From: Azolla pinnata
Taxonomy: Eukaryota; Streptophyta; Polypodiopsida; Salviniales; Salviniaceae
Direction of reading: 5' to 3'
Assembly (NCBI GenBank): GCA_037176905.1
Contig: JBBBWG010029754.1
Span: 21,606-60,525 of the forward strand
DNA: 38,920 nt
The translations under genes were made by a program, and so were the position numbers. Positions 11,341 to 22,189 of this stretch are shown piece by piece. The notes below the pieces were generated by a model. That model was not told the DNA's origin. It made no database searches and saw nothing but the letters and a program-made list of their open reading frames with translations. Numbering within the stretch: position 1 is the first letter of the stretch; each line of letters begins with the position of its first letter.

Positions 11341-14300
11341 CTATAATTTTTCCTGTCGCAAGATAGAAGACATGGCAAGTTTAAAGCTCTGATCGAACCG
11401 CTCCACGGAGAAATCTACTGCCTTTCGCCTTGCTAGCATGGCCATTCGCAAANNNNNNNNNNNNNNNNNNNNNNNNNNNNNNNNNNNNNNNNNNNNNNNN
11501 NNNNNNNNNNNNNNNNNNNNNNNNNNNNNNNNNNNNNNNNNNNNNNNNNNNNTGCCTAATCTTTTGGATATCAGCAGAATACCCTGCGGTTTAGAAACTC
11601 CCATTGCTGTCTCCTTCAAAACTTTGCTACTTTAGAGGAGTATTCTGGTTAGTTTACACAATCCAGCAGTATTCTATCAAACATCTGAAAAGTTTGCAGA
11701 AGCAGTGTCTCCTCATATTAAAAACTCTAGGGGTAATTTGGGCATAGCTTGTTGATGGTTCAACTCACAAAATCACATCAAACCCCCATTCAAACGAACA
11801 AGGAACATGAAAATACCTATTGGTATGGCCCCCGCTGCCATGTACTCTACAACAACAATGCCAAAGTGCTCATCTATCATGGCATGTAAGCCAGCTATTG
11901 CCCCTCCCAGCAACTCCACTAGTTCCCTGCATTGAACAAAACATATTTTAACACAAAAACCTACTACAAAACATATTTTAACACTTCCATACAATAGAAA
12001 AGCATGAATAGTGCAAAACATTATTTAACCAAAAACTACAAATCAAATTCCACACCTGTAAGGAACATTTATGAAGAAGTCCACCTGCTTTTCAATACCC
12101 AAGTCCTTGCATTTCAGCCGCAAGTTCTCAACGCGATCTGCATCTTCTTTGTGACGACAACTTCCTACCAGTTTCAACTTAATTCTGTCAATTTGGTTGC
12201 TTTCGAAGCACTTATCCATGTGTAGTTCCTTTATGACTTTGGAAAATGCTTCAAGTTGCACCTCATGAGCCTGCATACCAAGGAAGGAACTACTCGGTAG
12301 AACATATAACAAGTTGAATCGCGTGATTCTAAGAAAGTGATATTTAACTAACCTTTTCAGGCCTGAATTGTGCAACAGAGATGAAAAATATATCAGTACT
12401 ATTTCTTTCCAGTGGAAGTCCCTGCTTCAAGATTAATAATCAGACCCAAAGAAGTTCAGAATTAGTATGGAACAACAAAAACACGGAACCTCTACCTGCA
12501 GTGTTTGTGTATCACAAGGAGGGTACACCCGCACCACGCGATCAGAGATCCTCCACAATTTTTCAATATGAGATTGTGTCCACGAGGAATTCACCATGGC
12601 AAGATGTGCACAGCACCCAACCAACCCATAGAAAAGGGTCAGAAAAAGGTAATAAGTTGCTTTAACTAGAGAGAGAATAAAGCTGCAAACAGCCAATATA
12701 CTTTCTTTCAGAAATTGTTGCTTTGAATGGTAGGAAGACAGCTGAGGTTAAATGAGCATGAGATTACTTGCCTCCGGGCAATAACAGCACTATTGTTGTA
12801 CAATGCTGATCGCTCAAGAACTCTTGCAAACATGTCAGAGCTTACAGTGGGATAATGTGTGTAGCAAACTACCTTGCATCCAAAAGCACGGGCAATTGGG
12901 TATGTGAATGCATACCCACTTGTGTCAAAGAAAATGAATGGGGTGAATTTCACTAAGGCTTCCATCCCAAGCAACATGGATCCAAGACTCTGTCCTAGGA
13001 CTGTGAAATGAGGATATGTTGTAGACTCTACCCAGAATCTCTTCCGCAAACGTACAACCTGAGCATTTCACAGCAATGATCAACAATAATAGCCAATTCA
13101 TAAATTCTGAAAATCAAGATTGAAAATTATATCCCAAAATATCAATTTAACAGAATTATGCACGAAATCTTCTAATGTACAACAAAATAGAGATTTCTAA
13201 AAGAATGTATTCAACGAGTAGAGGTTTCTAAAAGGATGTAAAAAGGGTAGAAAAGCAGCTGCTACCAAAGATTAGACAAGCTTTGAGTTCAGATGATGCA
13301 ATACGAAAATTTCATAAAGCTATGCACAGTGCAACATCAGAGAATGCAAAAGAGACAAACAATAGATGGGGATTAGATGGTATGCAATTCAAAACGCAAA
13401 GATTCTTGAATCCTGCATTCTGCATCAAGAATCCATGCACCCTGTCTTCTCAGCAATTGAGGAATATCATTGGTGCAGGAAAAGGCTGCTCAGCAGCAAA
13501 GGAAGACAAGGAGCTCGCTGAGATTCTGATGATAATGAGAAATCATCTATATTTGCTGTTATGGCTAGTGCAGTGGATCTCGTTTTAAACGTTTTAAAAT
13601 TTTATAGAAGCGAGTTTAATTTATTCTACATGCTCAAAAAATAGTTTTCTATGCTAACATAAAGTAAAAAAGGAATTTTGGATCTAAAAACTTCTTCCGA
13701 AATGAATTGATTTCCTCATTGAGAAAAGTTTTTGGCATGATTTCTTCATTGCATGAATTTATTATTGTGTGATATTCGTATGGACTGAATATATTAGATC
13801 AGCCAGAACTAGAAAATCGTGATTATTAAATGCAAACATATATTGGACATATTTAAAGTATTTAATGTTAATTGATCCTTAGAATCACATTCTAGTACTT
13901 TCAAAAACGTAGAATACTTTCCAGATAGTTAGCATACATATTCTATGTGTATTGTAAGGTCAATACAATTAATTAGAAATAACCATCAAGAGATGGCTTC
14001 TGAATCTTGACCAACTGTTAAGCCATTTTTAACAACATATAAATCCTTGCAGTTTTAGAAAGAGTTCCAATTCTATTTACTCCTTGGTGAATGAATTAAA
14101 AACGGATAATTTTAGAGAACAGTGTAATTTGTAAACACACTACTTGTTAGTGAGAGATAGCTTCTGAAGCTTGAGCAGCCGTTAAGCCATTTTTAGCATC
14201 ATACAAAGTGTCGAGCATTTCTCAACACAAACGTTCTACGTTTAGGTACTTGGTTGAGAGACAAAAGACTCTACTTTATGCACTTCCTAGTGATTGGATG

Positions 14301-14797
14301 ACTGGAAATTCTAGAGAATGGCGGAAGTAAACATTTCAACTTTCAGAATGCAACATTCAATACAAAGTAAGACACGACAATTGAAGCCTGATGCAAAGGT
14401 ATCTACGTCAATTCGGGACTCTTCTTTCATTTCCGTCGAGTTGCTAAGTCTGTGAGATGCAATAGAAAACGCACCAGAAGATATCAGCATGTTTTATAGA
14501 ACTCACCTTAGGAAAAGAATGTAATTTCACGCCGAACAGGCGGAGCGATCGATCGGCCAACGTCTCAGGGGTAGCCTCATCTCCGGTATACACGACGCAG
14601 GAGAGCTTTGGATCTTGTTCTTGTAAGGCTCTGACTGCGCACCACAGAACTCGCTCTCCGCCGCCGCCATCGTTGGTGTAAGGATGGAAGAATCCGACCG
14701 AATATTCTCGCTTCCGCCGCCTCATATACCAGAGGAAGACAGCAAGGCACGAGGAGAGCAGAAGCAGCAGAGATGCAAACAAGCTCGCCATCGCCAT
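11341..14797 (-). CDS. ALG11: ALG11: GDP-Man:Man3GlcNAc2-PP-dolichol alpha-1,2-mannosyltransferase (one exon in gap)
   Basis: Exons on the minus strand: 14797-14507, 13058-12772, 12682-12496, 12421-12353, 12270-12056, 11926-11817, then a terminal exon 11452-11341. The protein adds the fourth and fifth mannoses of the lipid-linked oligosaccharide on the cytosolic ER face. It starts with a membrane anchor ([16 protein letters not shown]) and basic RRRKR, then [15 protein letters not shown], a GT4 glycine-rich loop. Further family blocks are [63 protein letters not shown] and the GT4 EX7E motif in EHFGIVVVE. The exon that should carry the conserved H-N-S-A-G-P region lies in the 100-N gap. About 423 residues are visible against roughly 460 in family members. 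Intron 2 is a GC-AG intron. The ATG at 14797 is the first in frame. Confidence 0.93.
11453..11552. other. Assembly gap (100 N)
   Basis: Exactly 100 N bases, a usual placeholder for a gap of unknown length. It interrupts the 3' end of ALG11. The last visible exon starts right at the gap edge ([11 protein letters not shown]), and the preceding conserved segment of roughly 40-55 residues is missing. Confidence 0.98.
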
Positions 14798-14834
14798 AGA
14801 TGCCAATGCAGACTGCTCTTGATCTCTCTTCGTC

Positions 14835-15045
14835 TCTTCTTCTTCTTCTTCTTCTTCTTCTTCTTTCTTTTCTTCTTCGGAGCTGCAAATTTGAAATTGT
14901 GTCCTTTTGGTTTTTTATAATTTGGAAAATGCCCTTGCTCTCTTTTCTCATACTATTTCCTGACAATATTATAATAATGATTGATGATGATGATGATGAT
15001 GATGACTATGATGATGATGATTATGATGATATGATGATGATAATC
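14835..15045. repeat. (TTC)n and (GAT)n microsatellites upstream of ALG11
   Basis: TTC repeats lie at about 14835-14864, in the presumed ALG11 5' UTR or promoter (GAA repeats on its strand). GAT repeats lie at about 14983-15045. The Asp-rich and Met-rich open frames across them come from the repeats. Confidence 0.9.
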
Positions 15046-15580
15046 TCAATAGAGAGTTTTTTGGGGTAAATCTGTAAGTATTAGGCAATTGAGGATCGGT
15101 TTTCATCGAGTGAGATCTGTATTCTTCCGACTGCTCGAGTTCAAAAAAAAAAAGTTCCTTTTATAAAATTGCTTCACTTAGTTACTGCTTCACTTACTTA
15201 TATATAATAAACTTGAATATGCCAATCGGATATTCAAGTACAATAATCATGGCTACTGAATTTTCGGGGTAAATTTGTATGTATTGGGCAGCTAAGGATT
15301 TAATTGGTTATATCCCAACAAGCATACAACGTCAAGCAAGTTAGAGAATCTGAGTATCGCACTCTGTCTTCTAGAAAGTTCTAGAACTTTTTGAAACATC
15401 AAAACTGGATATTAAACTTATATGTATTGACATTTAAAATCAAGATTCGATATTTGATCAATCGGCTAGACCAGTTAACTTTATAGACAAGGTCGTGAGG
15501 TTCAAAACCCGTCCATATGACATCGACATTCAAGTCTACTTTTCTCACATACTCACTCGATCAAAGCCAATAGAACCAAC

Positions 15581-16060
15581 CAAATGTATCATGTATTCGT
15601 ATAATCGAATCAATCCCAGAGTCAATGAAATCGTCGAGTATCGAGAATCGGTGCACACAACCAAATGTCTCACGTATTCATATAATCAAATGTCTTACTG
15701 ACTTTTTCGTATAATCAAATCTACCCAATGTATCATGTATTCGTATAATCGAATCGATCCCAGAGTCAATGAAATCCTCGAGCATCAAGAATCGGTGTGC
15801 ACAACCAAATGTATCACATATTCGTATAATCAAATCAACACGTATTCGTATAATCAAATCAACGACTATTCATATAATCAAATCAACACGTATTCGTATA
15901 ATCAAATCAACACTTATTCGTATAATCAGATCAACACGACGCACAACCAAAGTGAGATCAACGCGTATTCGTGTAATCGAATCAACACGTATTCGTAGAA
16001 TCAAATCAACACTTATTCGTATAATCAGATCAACGCGTATTCGTATAATCAAATCAAGAG
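15581..16060. repeat. 24-bp minisatellite with a 144-bp duplication
   Basis: The 24-base unit contains TATTCGTATAATCAAATCAA. In the dense part its core starts at 15843, 15867, 15891 and 15915, and again at 15966, 15990, 16014 and 16038. To its left a longer segment starting AATGTATCATGTATTCGTAT is present twice, at 15583 and 15727, 144 bases apart, which is six 24-base units. The core ATTCGTATAATCGAAT is a near-palindrome. Because 24 is divisible by three, both strands stay open and produce spurious repeat peptides. It ends about 290 bases before the RPS28 start codon. Confidence 0.85.
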
Positions 16061-16199
16061 CCGGTACGCACCGACCAGAATGTATCACGTAAAATGCACT
16101 ACTACTGATTTTTTCGTATAACCAAAATCTATCCATCCTCCTCGCGATGGTGTCCGGGCGGGCGGACAATAGAGGGCACAAGTGTGAAACCAACAGATT

Positions 16200-16279
16200 C
16201 TAGGGTTTCTCCGTTCTGTCTCTCTGACTGTGTCTGTGCGATTCTAGGGTTTGTCTGTGTCTGTGTGATTCTAGGGTTT
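16200..16279. promoter_or_regulatory. Three telo-box motifs upstream of RPS28
   Basis: CTAGGGTTT (the complement of telo-box AAACCCTAG) occurs at 16200-16208, 16244-16252 and 16271-16279. The last two sit in a tandem duplication of about 27 bases with GTCTGTGT sequence between. Telo-boxes are established promoter or leader elements of plant ribosomal-protein genes, which fits the position about 75-150 bases before the ATG. Confidence 0.7.
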
Positions 16280-16352
16280 GTCTGCGTCTGCGTCGCGTTC
16301 GATCGATCTCTTCCTCGACGCCTGCTGATCTTGCTCCGCCGATCCTGCCGCC

Positions 16353-17246
16353 ATGGTACGTTCTTTCCCCGCCTTCCCTCCTTCGATCGACGGCGCGATG
16401 CTTTTCGAATCCGAGCTGCGCGCTCTCGTTTCTCGCGCTTCTGTTTCATCTCGATTTCTGAGAACGTTTCCTTGTCTTCTTCCTCGCGTGGCTGCTGCTC
16501 CTGCTCCTGCTCCTGCTTGGCGCAGGACACGCCTGTGAAGCTCGCCATCGTGGTGAAAGTCATGGGCCGCACGGGGTCGCGGGGCCAGGTTACTCAGGTC
16601 AGGGTCAAGTTCCTCGACGATCAGAACCGTCTCATTATGAGGAATGTCAAGGGCCCTGTCCGGGAAGGTCAGTCCATGCTCCCTTCCGTTCCATGATTGT
16701 CCTTATAACAGCGATTTCTTCCCTCCTACTTCGTCTGCTTCTTCCTGTTTTTTTCTGTTCGTGCAGCGTCGCTGCTTCTTTCTCTCACATATTTTGCGCT
16801 ACTCTACCCTTCGCATCTTGGATTGTTCTAAGTTGTGCTGCCGAGATCTCGTTTTTCCAACTCCTTTGATCTGTTTAAGCCGTTGTGCCCTGCTCATTTC
16901 CATTCTCAGGAACATACTCTGCTTCTTTACGGGTTTTGGAAAGGATGTAGTTTTTGTTCTTCATTTTATCCATTGCAGCTTTTGCTTTTCTATAATTCTT
17001 CTTTCTCTTTCTGCCAAAGTTCCCTCATTTTCCAATTCTTTTATTTATTTTCCCTGCCCTTGAAAATCTGATTTTGAGATCTTGTCACTCCGAATGAATG
17101 ATCTGCTATTCATATTATTATTTTCTGCTCCGTCTGTTTCAATTTTATTCCAAAGATTGTGCCTTATTAGCTTACGTTTCTCTGCCTGTTCAGGTGATAT
17201 CTTGACATTGCTCGAGTCTGAGAGAGAAGCTCGCAGGCTTCGGTGA
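16353..17246 (+). CDS. RPS28: 40S ribosomal protein S28 (eS28)
   Basis: Three coding exons, 16353-16355, 16526-16667 and 17194-17246, give 65 residues against 64 in Arabidopsis. The protein reads [20 protein letters not shown] at its start, then [23 protein letters not shown], and ends [12 protein letters not shown], the highly conserved tail of this small OB-fold 40S protein near the mRNA exit and E site. The first coding exon is only the ATG; a GTACGT donor follows directly and the acceptor GCGCAG precedes GAC. Intron 2 is phase 1. The ATG context CCGCCATGG is strong. Telo-boxes upstream fit a translation gene. The presumed 3' UTR follows 17246. Confidence 0.97.
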
Positions 17247-19620
17247 GAACAGTATTCACATGTCAATCTCATCCCTAGGCGATTTTGTTTGTTGCATTTT
17301 TTATTTACTTTGTGACATGAGGGATTCCATACATGGTTTTGTTTGCTCTAATGTAACGATTTAGCACATTATCTATTCAATACCAAGGTTTTCTGATGCG
17401 GAAGTCTTGTATCAGTCAGAATTTTCTCTTAATTCTTTATGTACGTATGATTTTCTTGGTGTGGAAGTTAGTTCTGGTTTGAAGTTTGTGTCCTACATTA
17501 CAATATTGCGGGTTAAAGAAATCATTTTTTACAAACTAGTCACATGTGGGAGGAGTCTGTCCGTGATTGGTTTGTATCAATAAACATGCATATGTCTTAT
17601 GAAAATGGAGCTGTAACTTGTCAGCTGGATGGATGAATTATATACCTTAAAAAGAGGAAGGCATTTCGTGTAGTGAACTGTACTGTTTGCCAGATGCAGT
17701 GTTCATTCAAGAAGAACGATGTAATGTGTAGGATATGCATAATGGCAACTACTATGAACAACATTTCATCATTTGAAACAATGATTTACATTTGAAAGAA
17801 GGTTCTGGGTCTTGTGGTATTAATAAATACTTTCATGTGAATAATTTGCCATATCCACAGCTTATTCCAGGAAGAACTGTGTGCTGTGTGCAACTCAAGA
17901 GTCAATGTGAAAGCCTCTAGTCTGTAATATTTGGCTTCTCATAGCAGTTCCAGAGTATGAACTCTAGTTGGTCTGGTGAACTCCTTACACATTTCTAAAG
18001 AAAGTTCTGTAACATTTAATAGCAAAGTTCTCTATATTGAATATGGAGTTAAGCCATACTTGTCAGCCTGGCATAGCATAAGATTTGGTTGACTTCTACA
18101 ATTGGTTGGATGCACTTTGTTAGCTTTTGCCCAATTCACAGAGAGCCTAAGAAAAGTGGATGAATCAGAACATGTTTGTCTATCCTGTTGTACCAACTGA
18201 AACGTTTGGGGTGAAATTACTGTTGAATTGCATGAAATAATCAAAGTGATGTCTTTGGAACCAGCTACTTGCTAATTTTGTCCACTGCAAGATTTTTGGA
18301 TATCTTTCAGAAATGTTGCCATCAGAAAGTTGCTGAGTGATGTTTATTGTGTTTATTGCTGATTTCCTGACCCTCAATTATTTGATCATCGGAGGTTTTT
18401 TTTAGCATAAGTAAGAACTTGGGTTATAAGATCTGTGCTGCTCTTACTACCACAACAATGCTTGACATACGAGATTATAGACATTGGCCTTATACTTGTT
18501 CAAGATGTTAGGATGTAAAATTCCTCAGATTGTTTATGTTGGTGGTGGTTCAGTAATACATGTGAGAGTCGAGTTTTCTACTCTACATTGTATTTTCAAA
18601 TAAGATGCTTACAGTCGACTAAGAATCAATTTGAGCCATCAGTATAGCAACTTGCTCCAATTGCAATATGAAGATTTGCGTCGATGCACTTGGCCCTATT
18701 TCTGTTTCTGTTGAGGGGTGGATATGTTGCCTCATTCATAAATTTGGGAAACTTTTATATTTGTATAGGGTGCAATTCTCAAAGAGAATCTGGCAAAGGT
18801 ATATGAAATCTAATGGTGGGCCTATGGAAAAGTCAAGGGCATAAAGTACTATGAATTCTGTTCGCATAGAATATGTGCGCTTGCTTTCAATTTGTCGTCT
18901 ATGTAGTAGTTCTTTTGACAGAAGGAATGAGATCTACTTCCACACTCAAGAAAGATATGGAATATCAAAATAGTGGAGATCTTGTGCTGGGGAATGATTT
19001 ATTTGTTTCTCCACAGTATACACAGCATTGCAAGCCAAATGAACATGATCCATAATACAATGGAGCCTTACCAGGAAATTGAGGTATTGCCGAGTTTTAG
19101 GACTTCTTTGGGAAGTGCGCTCACGAAAACGGCATGATCGTGCAAAATAAGCGGAGAAAGTTAAGACAAAAAGAAGGAAGTTACAAGGAGATATAAGTTT
19201 TAGAAGCAACACACAAGTTTTGCCGAGAAGAATTGGTTTCTTTGGTTAGCAATTATTGGATCGGCTGATTACACCGGAAACTATAGAAACACAATCTTCT
19301 GTTTCATGAAATGTAAGCACCAAAGAACGCTTGATCTGGAGGTAGCAGAACTCGCCTCCATCCATCAATAATGAACAATCAAATCTAGCTGAATGAACAA
19401 GGGCATGGTCAAAGATTATTGAGAGAGACCCCTCGTTCTGTTCTGAGGCTTGAATGAAAAACAAGCGGCTTGATATGATTGCGAAGCATCGAAGCAGCAG
19501 CCGACTCACGATCTCGGCTCGTATTTGGTAAATAGCAGATGTTGTTCGTTATACGGCAAGAATCGATTGGGTTGGCTTCTGTCATCTTTCACTTTCTCGC
19601 ATCAGCAGATGCCGGATGAT
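17247..19620. other. Long intergenic stretch with no supported gene
   Basis: Between RPS28 and the repeat at 19626 the sequence is AT-rich. The longest open frames are under 90 codons, overlap on both strands and show no motif I recognise. A non-coding transcript or long RPS28 3' UTR cannot be excluded from sequence alone. Confidence 0.5.
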
Positions 19621-19625
19621 GTGTA

Positions 19626-19849
19626 GATGATGGTGGTGATGATGGTGATGGTGATGGTGATGGTGATGGTGATGGTGATGGTGATGGTGATGGTGGTGAT
19701 GGTGGTGGTGATGATCATGATGGTGATGGTGGTGATGATGGTGATGGTGATCATGATGATGGCCGTGGTGATGATGGTGGTGTGATCATGATACTGATCA
19801 TCAAGATGGTGATGATCATGATGGTGATGATGGTGATGGTGATGATGAG
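19626..19849. repeat. (GGTGAT)n/(GATGAT)n microsatellite upstream of the ACBP gene
   Basis: About 220 bases are made mainly of GGTGAT and GATGAT units interrupted by GATCATGATG. The complement gives a His/Ile/Thr-rich frame that is a repeat artefact. It ends about 120 bases before the acyl-CoA-binding protein ATG, so it lies in or next to the promoter. Confidence 0.9.
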
Positions 19850-19888
19850 GGCTCTTTTTCCATGTATTTACTTTTATGACCCTAGATC

Positions 19889-19900
19889 TGTATATTAAGA
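19889..19900 (+). promoter_or_regulatory. Possible TATA box of the ACBP gene
   Basis: TGTATATTAAGA lies about 75 bases before the ATG at 19972, just after the GGTGAT repeat. A start about 30 bases downstream would leave a short 5' UTR of roughly 45 bases. It is AT-rich enough to occur by chance. Confidence 0.35.
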
Positions 19901-19971
19901 GCACAGTAGTGTGCTTCGGCTTTCTTGCTCTTCATCTCAGATTCTGCTTCGATCCCCGCTTTCTTCTCGAC

Positions 19972-21239
19972 ATGGGTCTTCAGGTACGCCCTCAGATAAG
20001 AAACGGGAATTTCTGGAAGCCCTCTTATCTCTCCTCTCATCGCTGTGTGCGTATCTGCTTGTGTTTGTGTTGTTCGTGCATGTGGTCTCTTGATGATTTA
20101 GGGATTTTTTGTGGTTCTTAACGTGGGTCGCGTTCTGTACCTGCTCATCTCCTCTTCCTATATTTTGTTTTAACTCCGAGATTTTGTCTGTGTTTGCTGG
20201 TTTTCTGTCTGGATCGAAGCTTTGATCCAGGCTCAGAAGAGCGTTGTATGCTTGAAAGGATCCTTTTTTTTTGTAGATCTGAGGCTTGTTTCCAATTAGT
20301 TCGATGCGAATCTGAAGGGTTCATTGTTGTTTCTGTGGGATTTTGTTAGTGTATATACATGAGGTTCCGATGTGAATTGGCACTGATGGGTTCTTATATC
20401 TTGGATCTGCAGTAATTATGGGTTCTTTTCATCCCTGTCTTCTGGACATATGTGTAATTAGTTCTTCATGGAGTAAATCATGGAATAAGACATGTCTTGT
20501 GTGGGCACTTGCATGCATGCATGAACGTATATAGATAAGGGAAAACTCATGAACAAATGGGCTATATCTACATTGTATTTAGGTGGTAATCAATCTCATT
20601 CGTGCGGTATGTGTAAAAGTCATGGATGCACGCATGCCTTATGCCTGATTCTATCGATGGATGCATGCATAAATTCGTCCTTATGCATAAAATATTCTTC
20701 TGGTGATGTTCTTAGGAGGATTTTGAGAAGGCTAGCAAGGATGCACTAGATCTACCCCCGACCACCACTGATGAAGACAAACTCATTCTTTATGGTTTGT
20801 TCAAGCAAGCTACTGTTGGTGATGTAAACACAAGTAAGATGATAGACTGATTACGTCCAGAAGTCTGAATGATTTTTAAATCTTGTTTTAGCCGTTATAG
20901 ATATGTCATATGGTTGGGTTTTGTCCCTCACTTTTTCTGTAGACCGTCCTGGCTTGTTTGATCTCAAAGGGAAGGCTAAATGGGACTCGTGGAAATCATA
21001 CTCTGGTAAGATCAACAACTCAATTGACATAATAGTGGTCTTGGATTATTTCACATAAAATACAATCAGTAATGTTTTATTTTGTACTAATCAATTCTTG
21101 GGTAGCCAGCATCAAATCATGCTATGAATTTCTTTGTTCACTGAAGTACTTGTATATCTTGGTTACAATCACAGGTAAGACCAAAGAAGAAGCGCAGCAA
21201 GAATATATAACCAAAGTCACTCAGCTACAAGAGGCTTGA
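19972..21239 (+). CDS. Small cytosolic acyl-CoA-binding protein (ACBP6-like)
   Basis: Four exons, 19972-19983, 20716-20833, 20943-21005 and 21175-21239, encode 85 residues, close to the roughly 90 of single-domain plant ACBPs. The whole protein is one ACB domain: EDFEKASKDALDLPPTT, then KLILYGLFKQATVGDVNT, then RPGLFDLKGKAKWDSWKS and a last helix EYITKVTQLQEA. The YGLFKQATVG signature and the KWxxW motif carry the acyl-CoA-contacting Tyr, Lys and Trp. Such proteins bind long-chain acyl-CoA esters in the cytosol. There is no signal peptide, ankyrin or kelch part. Introns 2 and 3 are phase 1. The first coding exon is only four codons (MGLQ); the start is chosen because it is in phase and typical MGL begins this family. 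Confidence 0.95.
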
Positions 21240-22189
21240 GGATAGATTAAATTGTTCTGCCCGATTGAAGATTCTTGGAATGTGAAAGAAGGATTGATTA
21301 TTCTGTACTTGATTGAAGTATTTGCTTTCCAATTGATCAATGGCCTATTAGTTTGGTCCATAATTAGCTCCATTAATGCCAACTCTTTTTAGGAACTTGT
21401 TAAGAGTATTCAATATGAAAGCTAATCATTGTTCGTGATATATATGTGTCATATGGGTCTAAAAGATTGTTGCAAGTGCTCATTTCTGGGGTATACCATT
21501 GTTGGGTAAGCTGATTCTTGGGATTAAGCTGGTTCTCAAGGTAATCGTGGTTGGTTGAAGATGGAGATTTAGCTTCTTAGCCGAGGGAGAAGCTAGCTCG
21601 GAAAGATTATGAATGATTGCAGAATGAGCAATTTAGGGCATTGTGTCAGTGACTAGTTGAGGCTCATCTTTTGTGTGGAACTACTAGATTGTGGTTATGT
21701 GTTACTGCAAACTCATTGACGCAATGTATATGCGCTTGGAATCGTGTTGAGGAATCAGTTGATAAAAATTGTTGTGATTCCAAGAGGGATGTTGGTTTCC
21801 CCTTAAGCGTATTTGCCTTCATTTGTGTAAAATCCACATGGTGGAAAGTGCTTTCTCGGATCAAAAGAGTGGAATTCTTTAAGAAATTAAGCATAGCAAA
21901 TTGATTTTTAACAGTTGGGGAGCCATGCAGAAAGTGTAGCATTTTTGGTGACTCAAATGTATGGCGATTCCGAATTTGGCTCATGAAAACGAGTTCGGAT
22001 GATGCTGAATCTGGTTTATGGGAACGAATTTGCGATGCCAGATGGTTCCTAAATCTGGTGGCTTAATGAAATGATTCCGAGACATTTGTGCTGCATCGGT
22101 TCTGCAAAAATGCGATTCATAATCTCGAGTGATTCACGGCTGAAGCAAATAGTTGGCTGACCTTGCCTCCTAATGAGCTGGGAGCCATC

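Noticed and set aside
11341-11635. Frames running through the N gap on both strands.
   Set aside because: The X residues are gap bases. Only the terminal 37 residues on the minus strand belong to ALG11; the sequence left of the gap edge (11553-11635) looks intronic.
15735-16193. Open frames with YSYNQINT-type or IRVDLI-type repeats upstream of RPS28.
   Set aside because: The 24-base repeat is a multiple of three, so frames stay open by arithmetic on both strands.
19602-19904. His/Thr/Ile-rich 100-codon minus-strand frame.
   Set aside because: It is a translation of the GGTGAT microsatellite.
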